Positions 8,938-18,391 of a DNA stretch of 64,000 bases are shown one piece after another. The position numbers were made by a program, and so were the translations under genes. The stretch spans positions 1 to 64,000 of the forward strand of contig NZ_JAMB01000013.1 in assembly GCF_000521805.1 (NCBI RefSeq), read 5' to 3'. Under the pieces are notes generated by a model, which was given only the letters and a program-made list of their open reading frames with translations, was not told the origin of the DNA and searched no databases. Every line of letters starts with the position of its first letter. Within the stretch, counting starts at the first letter, position 1. Source of the stretch: Marinomonas ushuaiensis DSM 15871. Lineage in GTDB: Bacteria; Pseudomonadota; Gammaproteobacteria; Pseudomonadales; Marinomonadaceae.

Positions 8938-11496
8938 TTAACCCACCTTCGCAATTAATTCTAACTTTTCTTTTTCTGTCGCAGGGCGAATTTGGGCACG
9001 CTCTTCAACGAAAACAACATTGTCATCAACACCATCATAGTTAACAAACTGACGGAATGTTTTCAACGCCTCAGGATCTTCCAATGTTGTTTTCCATTCA
9101 CATTGGAAGGTATCAACAACATAATCCATCGCGGCATCCAGTTCCTCACACATTCCCAGTTTATCTTCTATAACCACTTCTTTTAGATACTCTAGACCGC
9201 CTTCAAGGCCATCCATCCAAACTGAAGTTCGTTGTAGTCGATCCGCGGTTTTTGTGTAGAACATTAATACGCGGTCAATGTATTTTATGAGTGTTTCGTC
9301 ATCTAAGTCAGTAGCAAATAAATCACCATGGCGCGGTTTCATCCCACCGTTACCACACACATACAAATTCCAACCACCTTCTGTCGCGATCACACCAATG
9401 TCTTTACTTTGTGCTTCTGCACACTCACGGGTACAGCCAGACACTGCAAATTTGATCTTATGAGGAGAACGCAAACCTTTGTAACGATTCTCTAAATCAA
9501 CCGCCATCGTCATACTGTCGTTCACACCATAACGACACCAAGTACTACCAACACAAGATTTAACGGTTCGTAATGATTTACCGTAGGCTTGTCCCGTTTC
9601 AAAACCCGCATCGACCAGCCTTTTCCAGATTTCTGGCAACTGAGGTAAAGTAGCACCAAATAAATCAATACGTTGACCACCTGTTACCTTGGTATACAGT
9701 CTGTATTCTTTTGCCACTTCACCAAGTACAATCAATTTTTCTGGCGTAATTTCCCCACCAGGAATACGAGGCACAATAGAGTAAGTGCCGTCTTTTTGCA
9801 TATTACCTAGGAAGCGGTCATTGGTGTCTTGCAGGATGATATGCTCTTTTTTCAAGACATATTCGTTCCAAACACTGGCTAAAATAGAGCCAACCGCTGG
9901 CTTACAAATTTCACAACCGTGTCCTTTACCATGTTTTTCTAACAAATCATCAAAGCTCTTAATCTTGCCGATTTTAATGATGTTATATAAATCCTGACGC
10001 GTGTAAGCAAAGTGTTCACAAATGTCTGTACTGACCTCAACGCCTAGTGCAAGCAACTCGTTGTCGACTACCTTTTTAAGCAAAGCCGCACAACCACCAC
10101 AACCCGTTCCGGCTTTTGTCACTCCTTTCACATCACCAACAGACAAAGCACCATTACAGACAGCGTCGCTAATATCTTGTTTCGATACGTTATGACAACT
10201 ACAAATAGACGCTGTCGCCGGCAAGGCATCAACACCCAACGCAGCGGGTGCGCCATCCATTGCTGGTAAGATCAAAGATTGTGCTTGTTCAGGCAGGTCA
10301 ATCGCATTCAAATAGTATTGCAACAAGGTATCGTAATAACTGTTGTCACCGACTAGCACCGCGCCTAACAGTTTTTTACCGTCTTCTGAGACAACCATTT
10401 TGCGATAGCTCTGGCTCAGTTCATCTTGATAAACAAAAACTTTGCAGCCTTGTGAAGTACCATGGGCATCACCAACTGATCCCACATCACAACCAAGCAG
10501 CTTAAGCTTGGTGCTCATATCTGCACCAGTAAATAACAAGCCAGCATCGCCCATCAAATGACCCGCTGCAGCTTTCGCCATGGTATAACCTGGCGCAACT
10601 AAGCCAAAAATTCGGTTATTCCAAAGCGCACATTCACCAATCGAGTAAATATCTGCATCGCTGGTTTGGCACTGATTATTAATAGTGATACCACCACGCT
10701 CACCCATTTCTAGGCCAGACTGCTTTGCCAATGCATCTTGAGGTCGAATACCTGCGGAAAACAAAATCAAATCTGTTTCGAGATGTGTACCATCCGCAAA
10801 ATTCATACGATGGAAAGCCCTTTCCCCATCAACAATTTCTTGGGTCGCCGTGTCGGTATACACCTTTACGTCTAGACCTTCGATCATCCCCTTCAGAACA
10901 CTACCGCCCTTTTCATCTAACTGAACAGGCATAAGGCGAGGAGCAAACTCTACAACACTGGTTTCAAGGCCGAGATTTTTTAATGCATTAGCGGCCTCTA
11001 AACCTAACAACCCACCACCGACAACCGTGCCTCGAGTCACTGTTTTAGCGCAGTCTCGAATGGCATCCAAATCCTCCAATGTTCGATAAACGAAGGTGTT
11101 ATCACGTTTGTGACCAGGAATTGGCGGAACGAAAGGATAAGAGCCTGTCGCTAAAACAAGTTTGTCATAAGGTAAAGAGTCGCCATTTTGCAAGAGTAGC
11201 GTTTTAGCTTTACGATCAATCTCTGTTACAAGGCTATTTGTAAAGTAACGAACGCCATTATCGTCATATAGCGTACCGTCCGTCATAGCCAAATCGGCCG
11301 CGCCTTTACCGGTAAAATACTCACTTAGATGCACACGGTCATAGGCTAAATATGGCTCTTCACCAAATACCGTGATGTGAAAAGTTTCGTGTCCACCTTG
11401 GGCAATAATCTGCTCAACAAAATGGTGGCCGACCATACCATTCCCCACTACAACAAGACGTGGTTTATTGGCCGATAGAGGTGTATTGAATGTCAT
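8938..11496 (-). CDS. nirB: Nitrite reductase (NADH) large subunit
   Basis: NirB reduces nitrite to ammonium with NADH, FAD, 2Fe-2S, 4Fe-4S and siroheme. The ATG at 11494-11496 has AAGGGGA six bases upstream and gives 852 residues, the family length. Domains in order: FAD/NAD(P) reductase (VVVGNGMVGHHF near the N-terminus, GGGLLGLEAA in the middle), BFD-type 2Fe-2S (CSCHN and GTGCGGC about residues 420-455), ferredoxin-like repeat, then the siroheme/4Fe-4S motifs SCVGSTWCRYG and SGCTRECAEA. It lies 44 bp after the FAD reductase gene and four bases before nirD. Confidence 0.97.
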   Translation of the reverse strand: MTFNTPLSANKPRLVVVGNGMVGHHFVEQIIAQGGHETFHITVFGEEPYLAYDRVHLSEYFTGKGAADLAMTDGTLYDDNGVRYFTNSLVTEIDRKAKTLLLQNGDSLPYDKLVLATGSYPFVPPIPGHKRDNTFVYRTLEDLDAIRDCAKTVTRGTVVGGGLLGLEAANALKNLGLETSVVEFAPRLMPVQLDEKGGSVLKGMIEGLDVKVYTDTATQEIVDGERAFHRMNFADGTHLETDLILFSAGIRPQDALAKQSGLEMGERGGITINNQCQTSDADIYSIGECALWNNRIFGLVAPGYTMAKAAAGHLMGDAGLLFTGADMSTKLKLLGCDVGSVGDAHGTSQGCKVFVYQDELSQSYRKMVVSEDGKKLLGAVLVGDNSYYDTLLQYYLNAIDLPEQAQSLILPAMDGAPAALGVDALPATASICSCHNVSKQDISDAVCNGALSVGDVKGVTKAGTGCGGCAALLKKVVDNELLALGVEVSTDICEHFAYTRQDLYNIIKIGKIKSFDDLLEKHGKGHGCEICKPAVGSILASVWNEYVLKKEHIILQDTNDRFLGNMQKDGTYSIVPRIPGGEITPEKLIVLGEVAKEYRLYTKVTGGQRIDLFGATLPQLPEIWKRLVDAGFETGQAYGKSLRTVKSCVGSTWCRYGVNDSMTMAVDLENRYKGLRSPHKIKFAVSGCTRECAEAQSKDIGVIATEGGWNLYVCGNGGMKPRHGDLFATDLDDETLIKYIDRVLMFYTKTADRLQRTSVWMDGLEGGLEYLKEVVIEDKLGMCEELDAAMDYVVDTFQCEWKTTLEDPEALKTFRQFVNYDGVDDNVVFVEERAQIRPATEKEKLELIAKVG

Positions 11497-11540
11497 CGTA
11501 TTCCCCTTACTTTTAACTAGCAACGTCTAAAACAGCTTAA

Positions 11541-12779
11541 TTAGGCTACTTTTGGGCAGCAATATGCTTCCCCAAACACCAATAGTTCAAGCATGTCAGA
11601 GACATTGGTTTTGTTTTGAATTAGCTGGAAATACCAGCTTCCATCGGCGACGTTGCCATAAAGAATTGCCCCAACTAATACGCCATCGTTGACGATCAGC
11701 TTGCGGTAATGATTTGCTTCGATATCCTTAAAGAAGATGCATGAGTCATCCAGGTCGGCTTGAACCTTCCCGACTGAAAAAAGATTCACACCAGATACTT
11801 TTAATTTGGTTGGAGTTGGCTCAATTGAAAATCTAGCATCTTTATCATTCAATACGCTGATTAACACTTTTATCTGATCCCAAATAGGAGCCACCAGACC
11901 AAAAGTTTGCTGATCAAATTCACAGCATTCGCCTAATGCAAAAACATCTCGATAAGACGTCTGCATTTTTTCATCCACTACAATCGCCTGATTTGTTTTT
12001 AGACCTGCCAACTTCGCCAAAGCAATTTCTGGTGAAATTCCTGCTGCCATAACAACTAAGTCAGCAGTCATACGCTCGCCATCCGCACACATAACCTGAT
12101 TAACCAAGCCACTTTCCGACTGAATAAAAGAAGATGGCGATTCGCCCAAGCGGAACTCGATTCCCATTTGCTCTAGTCGACTGCGCAATAAAGCAGCGGA
12201 TTCAGCGTCTAACTGTCGATTCAATAACCATTTTGAGCGATGAAAAACAGTAACTTTATGGCCTCGCTTGACCAGCCCAACAGCCGCCTCTAATCCCAGC
12301 AAGCCACCACCAATCACACAAACAGACTGTTTTTTTTGAAGACTTGCCATAATGTTGACATCGTTCCAAGTACGAAAACCCATTACATTTGAAGCCTTTG
12401 CTCCATCAATAGGCAGGATCCTTGCTCGTGAACCTGTTGCCATGATCAATTTGTCATAGCGAATAGTTTTAGCACTAACCAAACAAACTACTTTCGTCTC
12501 AAGGTCAATACTCTCAACCCCATCACCAGCAATGATAGACACACCTTCTTGTTGCATTTTTTCAGTGTCCACCAAAGACATTTCATGATCTGAAATATCT
12601 TTGGCTAACAAAGAAGACAACATGATTCGGTTGTATCCAACCTGAGCTTCTTCGCCAATCAGGGTAATAGAATAATTTGCATTTTTCTGCTGCATCAAAT
12701 CAAACGCCAGCTTGCTGCCTGCCATTCCAGCACCAACAATAACAATGTGAACGCAGCTTACTTGTCCCACTTTAAGCAC
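11541..12779 (-). CDS. FAD/NAD(P)-dependent oxidoreductase, likely electron donor to NasA
   Basis: The 412-residue protein has two dinucleotide folds: GAGMAGSKLAFDL near the N-terminus (FAD) and GGGLLGLEAAVGL about residues 155-168 (NADH). It resembles the reductase part of NirB and the NasC reductase of Klebsiella. NasA here carries a C-terminal BFD domain, so this enzyme probably passes electrons from NADH to it; that is inference from context. No Fe-S cysteine set is present in it. The start shown is a GTG overlapping nrtC by eight bases; a second GTG three codons later is equally possible. Confidence 0.85.
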   Translation of the reverse strand: MLKVGQVSCVHIVIVGAGMAGSKLAFDLMQQKNANYSITLIGEEAQVGYNRIMLSSLLAKDISDHEMSLVDTEKMQQEGVSIIAGDGVESIDLETKVVCLVSAKTIRYDKLIMATGSRARILPIDGAKASNVMGFRTWNDVNIMASLQKKQSVCVIGGGLLGLEAAVGLVKRGHKVTVFHRSKWLLNRQLDAESAALLRSRLEQMGIEFRLGESPSSFIQSESGLVNQVMCADGERMTADLVVMAAGISPEIALAKLAGLKTNQAIVVDEKMQTSYRDVFALGECCEFDQQTFGLVAPIWDQIKVLISVLNDKDARFSIEPTPTKLKVSGVNLFSVGKVQADLDDSCIFFKDIEANHYRKLIVNDGVLVGAILYGNVADGSWYFQLIQNKTNVSDMLELLVFGEAYCCPKVA

Positions 12780-13617
12780 TCGCCGCTGTTTTTGTGTCTG
12801 TTGTTTTTTTCGCTTTCACAGCAGAAATAGGCTCAACTTTGCGCTGTTTTTCGTATAAGAAAGTCAGCACTTGTGCGCGGTAATCGACATATTTAGGGTC
12901 ATTAGCTAATGCTAGTCTGTCTCGTGGGCGCTCTAAATCCACTTTTAAAATTTCGCCTATGGTCGCCTCTGGACCATTCGTCATCATGACAATACGATCA
13001 GACAACAAGACCGCCTCATCAACGTCATGGGTAATCATGATGACGGTGTTATTTAAGTCTTTTTGAATTTCCATCAGGGAGTCTTGTAGATGTGCTCGAG
13101 TTAAAGCATCCAATGCACCAAAAGGCTCATCCATCAGCAACACACTCGGCTCCATTGCCAAGGCTCTGGCAATACCCACACGCTGCTTCATACCTCCGGA
13201 TATTTCATCAGGGCGTTTATCTGCAGCATGGGTCATATGAACAAGTTCTAAGTTGTGCATGATCCATTCGTGCATTTCTTTTTTCGATTTGGTTTTCTTA
13301 AACACCTGCTTAACGGCCAACTCAACATTTTGGTATGACGTCAACCAAGGCAACAATGAGTGATTTTGAAAAACCACAGCACGCTCTGGGCCAGGACCTT
13401 TTACTTCTTTTTCGTCTAATAAAATACCGCCTTCCGTTGCATCATAAAGACCTGCAACAATATTTAAGACGGTTGATTTACCACAACCAGAGTGACCAAT
13501 TAGGGAGACAAACTCCCCTTTTTCAATTTTCAAGCTGACGTTATCAAGCGCTTTAAATGACCCTTTCGCCGTTGGAAATTCGATAGAAACTTTACTGATA
13601 TCTAAATGTGTCGACAT
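12772..13617 (-). CDS. nrtC: Nitrate ABC transporter ATP-binding protein
   Basis: The ATPase drives nitrate import with NrtB and NrtA. The ATG at 13615-13617 is preceded by GGAGAG, better than the in-frame TTG four codons upstream; it gives 281 residues. Walker A is GHSGCGKST, the signature is ISGGMKQRVGIARAL and Walker B is VLLMDEPFGALD, followed by the His switch THDVDEA. The protein is the short form with a single ATPase domain, without the NrtA-like C-terminal domain of cyanobacterial NrtC. It lies between nrtB and the FAD reductase gene. Confidence 0.95.
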   Translation of the reverse strand: MSTHLDISKVSIEFPTAKGSFKALDNVSLKIEKGEFVSLIGHSGCGKSTVLNIVAGLYDATEGGILLDEKEVKGPGPERAVVFQNHSLLPWLTSYQNVELAVKQVFKKTKSKKEMHEWIMHNLELVHMTHAADKRPDEISGGMKQRVGIARALAMEPSVLLMDEPFGALDALTRAHLQDSLMEIQKDLNNTVIMITHDVDEAVLLSDRIVMMTNGPEATIGEILKVDLERPRDRLALANDPKYVDYRAQVLTFLYEKQRKVEPISAVKAKKTTDTKTAASA

Positions 13618-13674
13618 GCCACTCTCCAATTCATGTATCTTTTATTAACGGTGCTCTGATTACTGCAGCTCTGA

Positions 13675-14646
13675 CTAACGAAGAACTTGTGTTTTATCCC
13701 AAGAGACAAAACGCTGAATCGTAAGCATGGCTCTATCCAATAAAAACCCGATAAAACCTATCATCAACACAGCAACCATGATCCGACCTAACGAATTGGA
13801 ACTGCCATTTTGAAACTCATCCCAAACAAACTTTCCTAAGCCTGGGTTTTGCGCCAGCATTTCTGCGGCAATCAGTACCATCCAAGCAATACCCAGTGAC
13901 AAACGAAGTCCGGTAAACATAAGAGGAATTGCCGATGGAATCACAATCTTGGTGACATGAGTCATCCAATTTAGACGCAACACTTTTGACACGTTTAACA
14001 AATCTTTCTCTACCGCTGCCACGCCTACTGCGGTATTAATCAATGTTGGCCACATACAGCACAGAGTCACAGTAAACATGGAAGTTAAAAATGATTTTGA
14101 AAACATAGGGTCATCAGACACATAGCTTGCACTCACTACCATGGTGACCAAAGGCAACCAAGCAAGAGGAGAGACAGGCTTAAACACTTGAATAATGGGA
14201 TTCAGCGCGCTGTATACAGAGCTGTTCAGGCCAATCAAAATACCAAGCGGAATTGCAATCAAACTGGCTAAACCAAAACCTGCTAATACGGTATATAAAC
14301 TGGTAAATATTTGATCAAAAAAGGTAGGCTTACCTGTATAAGCTCTCAACTTGCCTTCATAACTGGGATCTTTTGCTTGTCGAGCTTCAATACGCTTTTC
14401 TTGACGCTCGTAGAATTTATCTTCTTTTACTCGTTCGTTATGATGTTCAGCAACTAAGCTATTCCATTGTTCATATACAACAGACGGCCCTGGAAATTCA
14501 CCTAAAGAAGTATGAACTCGGCTTGCGCCAACTTGCCATAACAAAACGAAAGCTAAGATACCAAAGAGTGGAAGCAACAAACTTTTCAGTGAAAAGCTTT
14601 CAACTCTTTCTTTCAGTGACGCGATGGATAAGCTTGGTATATTCAT
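13675..14646 (-). CDS. nrtB: Nitrate ABC transporter permease
   Basis: NrtB forms the inner-membrane channel for nitrate. The 323 residues begin with a cytoplasmic stretch and a first membrane segment (about 25-43), then a charged periplasmic region of about 70 residues rich in Lys/Glu/Arg, then the BPD_transp_1 core with about five helices and the EAA-loop region around AAVEKDLLNVSKVL. The charged insertion after the first helix is longer than in many NrtB proteins. It starts 63 bp after nrtA and is followed by nrtC. Confidence 0.94.
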   Translation of the reverse strand: MNIPSLSIASLKERVESFSLKSLLLPLFGILAFVLLWQVGASRVHTSLGEFPGPSVVYEQWNSLVAEHHNERVKEDKFYERQEKRIEARQAKDPSYEGKLRAYTGKPTFFDQIFTSLYTVLAGFGLASLIAIPLGILIGLNSSVYSALNPIIQVFKPVSPLAWLPLVTMVVSASYVSDDPMFSKSFLTSMFTVTLCCMWPTLINTAVGVAAVEKDLLNVSKVLRLNWMTHVTKIVIPSAIPLMFTGLRLSLGIAWMVLIAAEMLAQNPGLGKFVWDEFQNGSSNSLGRIMVAVLMIGFIGFLLDRAMLTIQRFVSWDKTQVLR

Positions 14647-14671
14647 ATTTCATGTCTCACTTAATTAACTG

Positions 14672-14699
14672 GATAAGACGGTCATACAACCGCCTTATC
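14672..14699 (-). repeat. nrtA-nrtB intercistronic stem-loop
   Basis: An 11-bp stem (one G-U pair on the RNA strand) encloses a six-base loop between the nrtA stop and the nrtB ATG. No T-run follows, so it is not a classic terminator. In many binding-protein ABC operons such a hairpin stabilises the 5' message and raises the binding protein over the membrane subunits; that role is inferred here. Confidence 0.6.
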
Positions 14700-14709
14700 A
14701 TTCCTTTAT

Positions 14710-16119
14710 TTATATTTGGTCATTGCCTTTCAAACCAATTTCAAAGCTTTTCAAGTAGTCATTCGGTTTTTTACCGTCATAAGTAACACCGTCGATGAAG
14801 TCACTTTGTGGAGCTTTAAATCCATCTTCTTTGTCAAAATCAGGAAACTCAGACGCCATCATCAAACCATCGTCAATCAAGGCATTGGCCGCTTGTGCAT
14901 AAACATCTGGGCGATAAACGTCTTTCGCTGTTTTCATGAACCATTCGTCAGATTTAGGCTCAGCAATTTGTCCCCAACGACGCATTTGCGTTAAGTACCA
15001 GATCGCATCGCTGTAATATGGGTAAGTTGCGTTATGACGGAAGAACACGTTGAAATCAGGCACTTCACGTTTATCGCCTTTTTCATACTCAAAGGTGCCT
15101 GTCATACTGTTAGCAATCACATCGTAATCAGCCCCGACATAATCACTACGGGATAGAATCTCTACCGCTTCTGGACGGTTAGCATTGTTGTTTTCATCCA
15201 ACCATTTCGCCGCACGGATCATGGCTTTCACAACACGAATGTGTGTATTAGGGTTTTCCGCCGCCCAATCGCTGTTTACGCCGAACACTTTCTCTGGATT
15301 GTTTTTCCAAATTTCATAATCGGTAATTACTGGAACACCAATGCCTTTAAATACAGCTTGTTGGTTCCAAGGTTCACCCACGCAATAACCGTGAATTGTT
15401 CCGGCTTCCATTGTTGCTGGCATTTGAGGTGGAGGTGTTACAGACAACAATGCATCGGCATTAATCTGGCCACTTGTATCGCCTTTTGCTGGTGCATAGT
15501 AACCAGGGTGAATACCACCAGCGGCTAGCCAATAACGCAATTCATAGTTATGAGTAGAGACAGGGAAAACCATTCCCATTTTGAAAGGCTTACCTTCTGC
15601 TTTATAACCATCAACAACAGGCTTTAAAGCACTCGCACTGATTGGATGAATCGGTTTGCCATCCGCACTATGAGGAATGTTCTTTTTCATTTCAGCCCAA
15701 ACATCATTAGAAACAGTAATACCATTACCGTTTAAATCCATGCTAAAAGCCGTCACTATGTGTGCTTTTGTTCCGTAACCAATGGTCGCACCAAGTGGCT
15801 GCCCCGCTAACATGTGAGCGCCATCAAGCTGACCATCAATCACTCGGTCTAGCAATACTTTCCAGTTAGCCTGCGCCTCTAGCGTGACGTACAAACCTTC
15901 ATCCTCGAAGTAACCTTTTTCATAGGCAATCGCTAACGGCGCCATATCGGTTAATTTTATAAATCCGAATTTAAGCTCTTCTTTCTCTGGATAACCAAGC
16001 TCAGCATGAGCAAGTCCAGATAAAAGCGCAGAACCAACTAATAAAGAAATTCCTATTTTTTTAGTTGAATATGCTAGCTCCGGCAAAGGTAAAACCGTTT
16101 TCAAAGATCTCATGTTCAT
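14710..16119 (-). CDS. nrtA: Nitrate ABC transporter substrate-binding protein
   Basis: NrtA binds nitrate in the periplasm for NrtBC. I use the ATG at 16117-16119 (GTGGAGC upstream), giving 469 residues; an earlier in-frame start would lie inside the leader terminator. The N-terminus is a Sec signal with a long charged region, a hydrophobic stretch [14 protein letters not shown] and likely cleavage after AHA. The body has the CmpA/NrtA family blocks [34 protein letters not shown] and [10 protein letters not shown]. It is the first gene of the uptake operon and is preceded by the attenuator described below. Confidence 0.95.
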   Translation of the reverse strand: MNMRSLKTVLPLPELAYSTKKIGISLLVGSALLSGLAHAELGYPEKEELKFGFIKLTDMAPLAIAYEKGYFEDEGLYVTLEAQANWKVLLDRVIDGQLDGAHMLAGQPLGATIGYGTKAHIVTAFSMDLNGNGITVSNDVWAEMKKNIPHSADGKPIHPISASALKPVVDGYKAEGKPFKMGMVFPVSTHNYELRYWLAAGGIHPGYYAPAKGDTSGQINADALLSVTPPPQMPATMEAGTIHGYCVGEPWNQQAVFKGIGVPVITDYEIWKNNPEKVFGVNSDWAAENPNTHIRVVKAMIRAAKWLDENNNANRPEAVEILSRSDYVGADYDVIANSMTGTFEYEKGDKREVPDFNVFFRHNATYPYYSDAIWYLTQMRRWGQIAEPKSDEWFMKTAKDVYRPDVYAQAANALIDDGLMMASEFPDFDKEDGFKAPQSDFIDGVTYDGKKPNDYLKSFEIGLKGNDQI

Positions 16120-16159
16120 AACTGTGCTCCACTTGAGAAACGTAAAAAAAACAAAAAAA

Positions 16160-16197
16160 GGCGCGTGCGAATCACAAAAAATGTGTTCGCAGGCGCC
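16160..16197 (-). terminator. nrtA leader intrinsic terminator (NasT attenuator candidate)
   Basis: A GC-rich stem-loop (GGCGC...GCGCC with an internal mismatch and a TGCGAA/TTCGCA segment) is followed on the minus strand by T7-G-T8. It ends 40 bp before the nrtA ATG and would block the operon unless bypassed. It is the counterpart of the nasA leader terminator. Confidence 0.85.
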
Positions 16198-16203
16198 TTT
16201 GCC
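16192..16203 (-). promoter_or_regulatory. nrtA: nrtA leader box overlapping the terminator arm
   Basis: On the RNA strand GGC-AAAGGC-GCC forms a three-bp hairpin with a hexaloop having A1 and G4. Its 3' arm is the start of the terminator stem. The nasA leader has GGC-AACGAG-GCC in the same place. A role as an antiterminator switch is inferred. Confidence 0.4.
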
Positions 16204-16210
16204 ATTCATA

Positions 16211-16232
16211 AACAGCTCTACATTGAACTGTT
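16211..16232 (-). promoter_or_regulatory. nrtA: nrtA leader hairpin with A1/G4 hexaloop (ANTAR target, second)
   Basis: An 8-bp stem (one G-U pair) closes the RNA hexaloop AAUGUA, with A at position 1 and G at position 4 as required for ANTAR-protein recognition. It lies 13 bp before the terminator and 9 nt after the first hairpin. Confidence 0.65.
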
Positions 16233-16241
16233 AATAATGTG

Positions 16242-16273
16242 GGTGACAGTTAAGCATCATTGCTCACTTCACC
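16242..16273 (-). promoter_or_regulatory. nrtA: nrtA leader hairpin with A1/G4 hexaloop (ANTAR target, first)
   Basis: A long stem of twelve pairs with two small bulges closes the RNA hexaloop AAUGAU (A1, G4). With the second hairpin it forms the two-hairpin arrangement bound by dimeric ANTAR proteins such as NasT, whose gene lies upstream. Confidence 0.65.
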
Positions 16274-16304
16274 AAATTTTCATTAAAATCTATATAGAAA
16301 TATA

Positions 16305-16322
16305 AAGCATATTATATGCCAA
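16305..16322 (-). promoter_or_regulatory. nrtA: Candidate sigma-54 promoter of nrtA
   Basis: TTGGCATATAATATGCTT has the GG and GC elements 12 bp apart. Transcription would begin near 16295, about 22 nt before the first leader hairpin. A TATAAT is embedded, but no -35 lies at the right distance. GTGC/GCAC half-sites occur at about 16370-16430 without a clear NtrC palindrome. Confidence 0.5.
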
Positions 16323-16436
16323 CACAGTCAAGCAATTGATTTATAATGAATTTATTACAAATTAATATCGTGCGAGATCAAAAAAAACATTACGTCGTGC
16401 TCACTTCTTACGCACTACGCACTATAAAAAGACACG

Positions 16437-17627
16437 TTATTCATTAAATCCTTTCAAAATACCCTCTGAATGCAAACGAACATCTCCAGAAGACACGGCC
16501 TCTAACCAATTAGGCTCTATACCAGAACTTAGTCGCCAAGAATCATCATCATCCATATCAAGACCTAATGCTTTATAATAAAGATCCTTACGATACACTT
16601 GCTCAGCCACGTCATTTAACGAAGGCACTTCTTCCAGTTGTTGCCAACGATGCATTTGCGCCATGATCCACAAAGCATAACTCGGTAAAGGTTTGTTAAT
16701 TTCACTTCCAGAAAAACGCTGATAGGCTTCCATTGGCCAATCAAATTGGCCTTTGGGTTTTATCGCACTAAAGCCATACACTAGCTGCTCAACAGTGCTA
16801 TTCAAATAATCGGGATGACTTAATATGCTTAATAATTCAGGTTGATTCGCTGATTCATCAACCCAAGCACAGGCTTTTTCTAAGGCACGAATAATAGCCA
16901 AATGAACTGGCTCATTTTGCTCAGCCCAAACAGAGCTCACTCCGAACACTTTCTCAGGTGTACTCCCCCAGATTTCATAACCCGTTACCAACATGTGCCC
17001 GACACCTTGCTCTACTGCAAGACTATTCCAAGGCTCACCAACACAATAGCCATCTATTTCACCTGACTTTAGCGCATCGAGCATTTTAACGGGAGGTACG
17101 ACTGTGATTTGCACATCCTTATCAGGGTCAATACCAACACGACTTAACCAATCCCGTAACTGATAATTATGTGACGAATAAGGGTACACGATGGCAAAAC
17201 GCAAAGGCACAGCTTGGTGATCACGACTGTCTATAAGCTTTTTAAGGGCAGCACCAGAACGAATATCAGCAGATGAATCTGAATAATGTTGAAGCTCATC
17301 ATATAGCGCATTACCAATAGTGATGCCATTACCGTTGTGACTAACCGTAAAACTGGTTTGCATTGCCTTTTTTATTGTGCCGATTCCCAAAGTAGCCGCT
17401 ATCGGCATAGACGCCAACATATGAGCACCATCGAGAACGTTAAACGCAACCTTATCTCGAATGCTCGCCCAAGACGCCTCTTTAGAAAGCACAACATCCA
17501 CACCTTCATGGGCAAAGAAGCCTTTCTCTTTTGCAATCACAAAAGGAGCACAATCTATTAATGGAATAAAACCGATGCGAACAGGATCACTAGGCAAAAG
17601 AAGTATGTTTTCTTTTATAAGGCTCAT
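16437..17627 (-). CDS. nasS: NasS, cytoplasmic nitrate/nitrite sensor
   Basis: NasS is a CmpA/NrtA-family protein that binds NasT and releases it when nitrate or nitrite is present. The 396 residues share the NrtA blocks ([49 protein letters not shown]) but there is no signal peptide: the frame starts with a charged, soluble segment. That separates it from the transported NrtA. It overlaps the nasT stop by four bases (ATGA), so the pair is translationally coupled. The region after its stop holds the nrtA promoter. Confidence 0.93.
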   Translation of the reverse strand: MSLIKENILLLPSDPVRIGFIPLIDCAPFVIAKEKGFFAHEGVDVVLSKEASWASIRDKVAFNVLDGAHMLASMPIAATLGIGTIKKAMQTSFTVSHNGNGITIGNALYDELQHYSDSSADIRSGAALKKLIDSRDHQAVPLRFAIVYPYSSHNYQLRDWLSRVGIDPDKDVQITVVPPVKMLDALKSGEIDGYCVGEPWNSLAVEQGVGHMLVTGYEIWGSTPEKVFGVSSVWAEQNEPVHLAIIRALEKACAWVDESANQPELLSILSHPDYLNSTVEQLVYGFSAIKPKGQFDWPMEAYQRFSGSEINKPLPSYALWIMAQMHRWQQLEEVPSLNDVAEQVYRKDLYYKALGLDMDDDDSWRLSSGIEPNWLEAVSSGDVRLHSEGILKGFNE

Positions 17628-18229
17628 TTTGAGTCTCCCATTAGTTCCATAACTGATATGATATTTCGAGCAACGTCTGTCATACGCTGACTACGATCCA
17701 TAGCCAGTTTTCTTAATGCTTTATAGGCAGCAGGCTCATCACATTGTTGATGTTTCATAATTAAACCTTTCGCTTTGTCTATAAGTTTTCTATCTTCCAG
17801 TTGGCTTTTTACCGACTCTAATTCAGATCTAAGTGCCTGAAATTCACGAAACCGCGCAATAGCAACTTGCAGCAATGCTTTTACGCTTCCGCTATTCACT
17901 CCGTCGACGACATAAGCGCTGACACCAGCTCTAATCGCGGCTTCAACGTGTCGAGAATCGTCTTCTTCGGCGAACATAACAATAGGACGGGGGTTGTCTT
18001 GACTAAGACGTGACATGTTTTCCAACATATCCCGATCAGGGGATTCAATATCAATAATAACCATATCTGGCTGATATTGATTAACTGCTTCTGTTAGATT
18101 TTTTGCGTTTTCAAGCCGTCTAATGACACGGTAACCGCTGTCGGTCATTGCTTGTTCAACAATAGCTGCTCGGGCAGGCTCGTTATCAACAAGCATCACG
18201 GTTAATTCTTTCGCTGGGGGCTCTGTCAT
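17624..18229 (-). CDS. nasT: NasT, ANTAR-domain antitermination regulator
   Basis: The 201-residue protein has a receiver-like N-terminal domain (about 8-120; VMLVDNEPARA, DMVIIDIESPD) and a C-terminal ANTAR domain (about 140-195) with the typical three-helix region DRKLIDKAKGLIMKHQQCDE...AYKALRKLAMDRSQRM. ANTAR proteins bind RNA with paired hexaloop hairpins and stop terminator formation. Such hairpins are present in front of nrtA, and a partial version in front of nasA. NasS holds NasT inactive without nitrate. The gene begins the nasTS pair at the upstream end of the island. Confidence 0.93.
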   Translation of the reverse strand: MTEPPAKELTVMLVDNEPARAAIVEQAMTDSGYRVIRRLENAKNLTEAVNQYQPDMVIIDIESPDRDMLENMSRLSQDNPRPIVMFAEEDDSRHVEAAIRAGVSAYVVDGVNSGSVKALLQVAIARFREFQALRSELESVKSQLEDRKLIDKAKGLIMKHQQCDEPAAYKALRKLAMDRSQRMTDVARNIISVMELMGDSK

Positions 18230-18391
18230 GGTGCATTCTCTTAAAAAAACGACTAATACACTTAGATAAATGCAAAATATGCGCCATTAAGAAACACTGA
18301 AGTTTAAAATAAGGACAACGAAAAAAACCTATTACAAGGCTTTAATGAAGAAAGGATCGAAGAATTTTGAATCAACTAAAGAGTAACGAGC

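Noticed and set aside
16120-16209. An upstream in-frame extension of nrtA by 30 codons.
   Set aside because: It crosses the leader terminator hairpin and delays the signal peptide; the ATG at 16117-16119 fits.
16370-16430. NtrC site upstream of nrtA from repeated GTGC/GCAC bases.
   Set aside because: The half-sites are direct repeats or in the wrong orientation or spacing; none fits GCAC-N7-GTGC.
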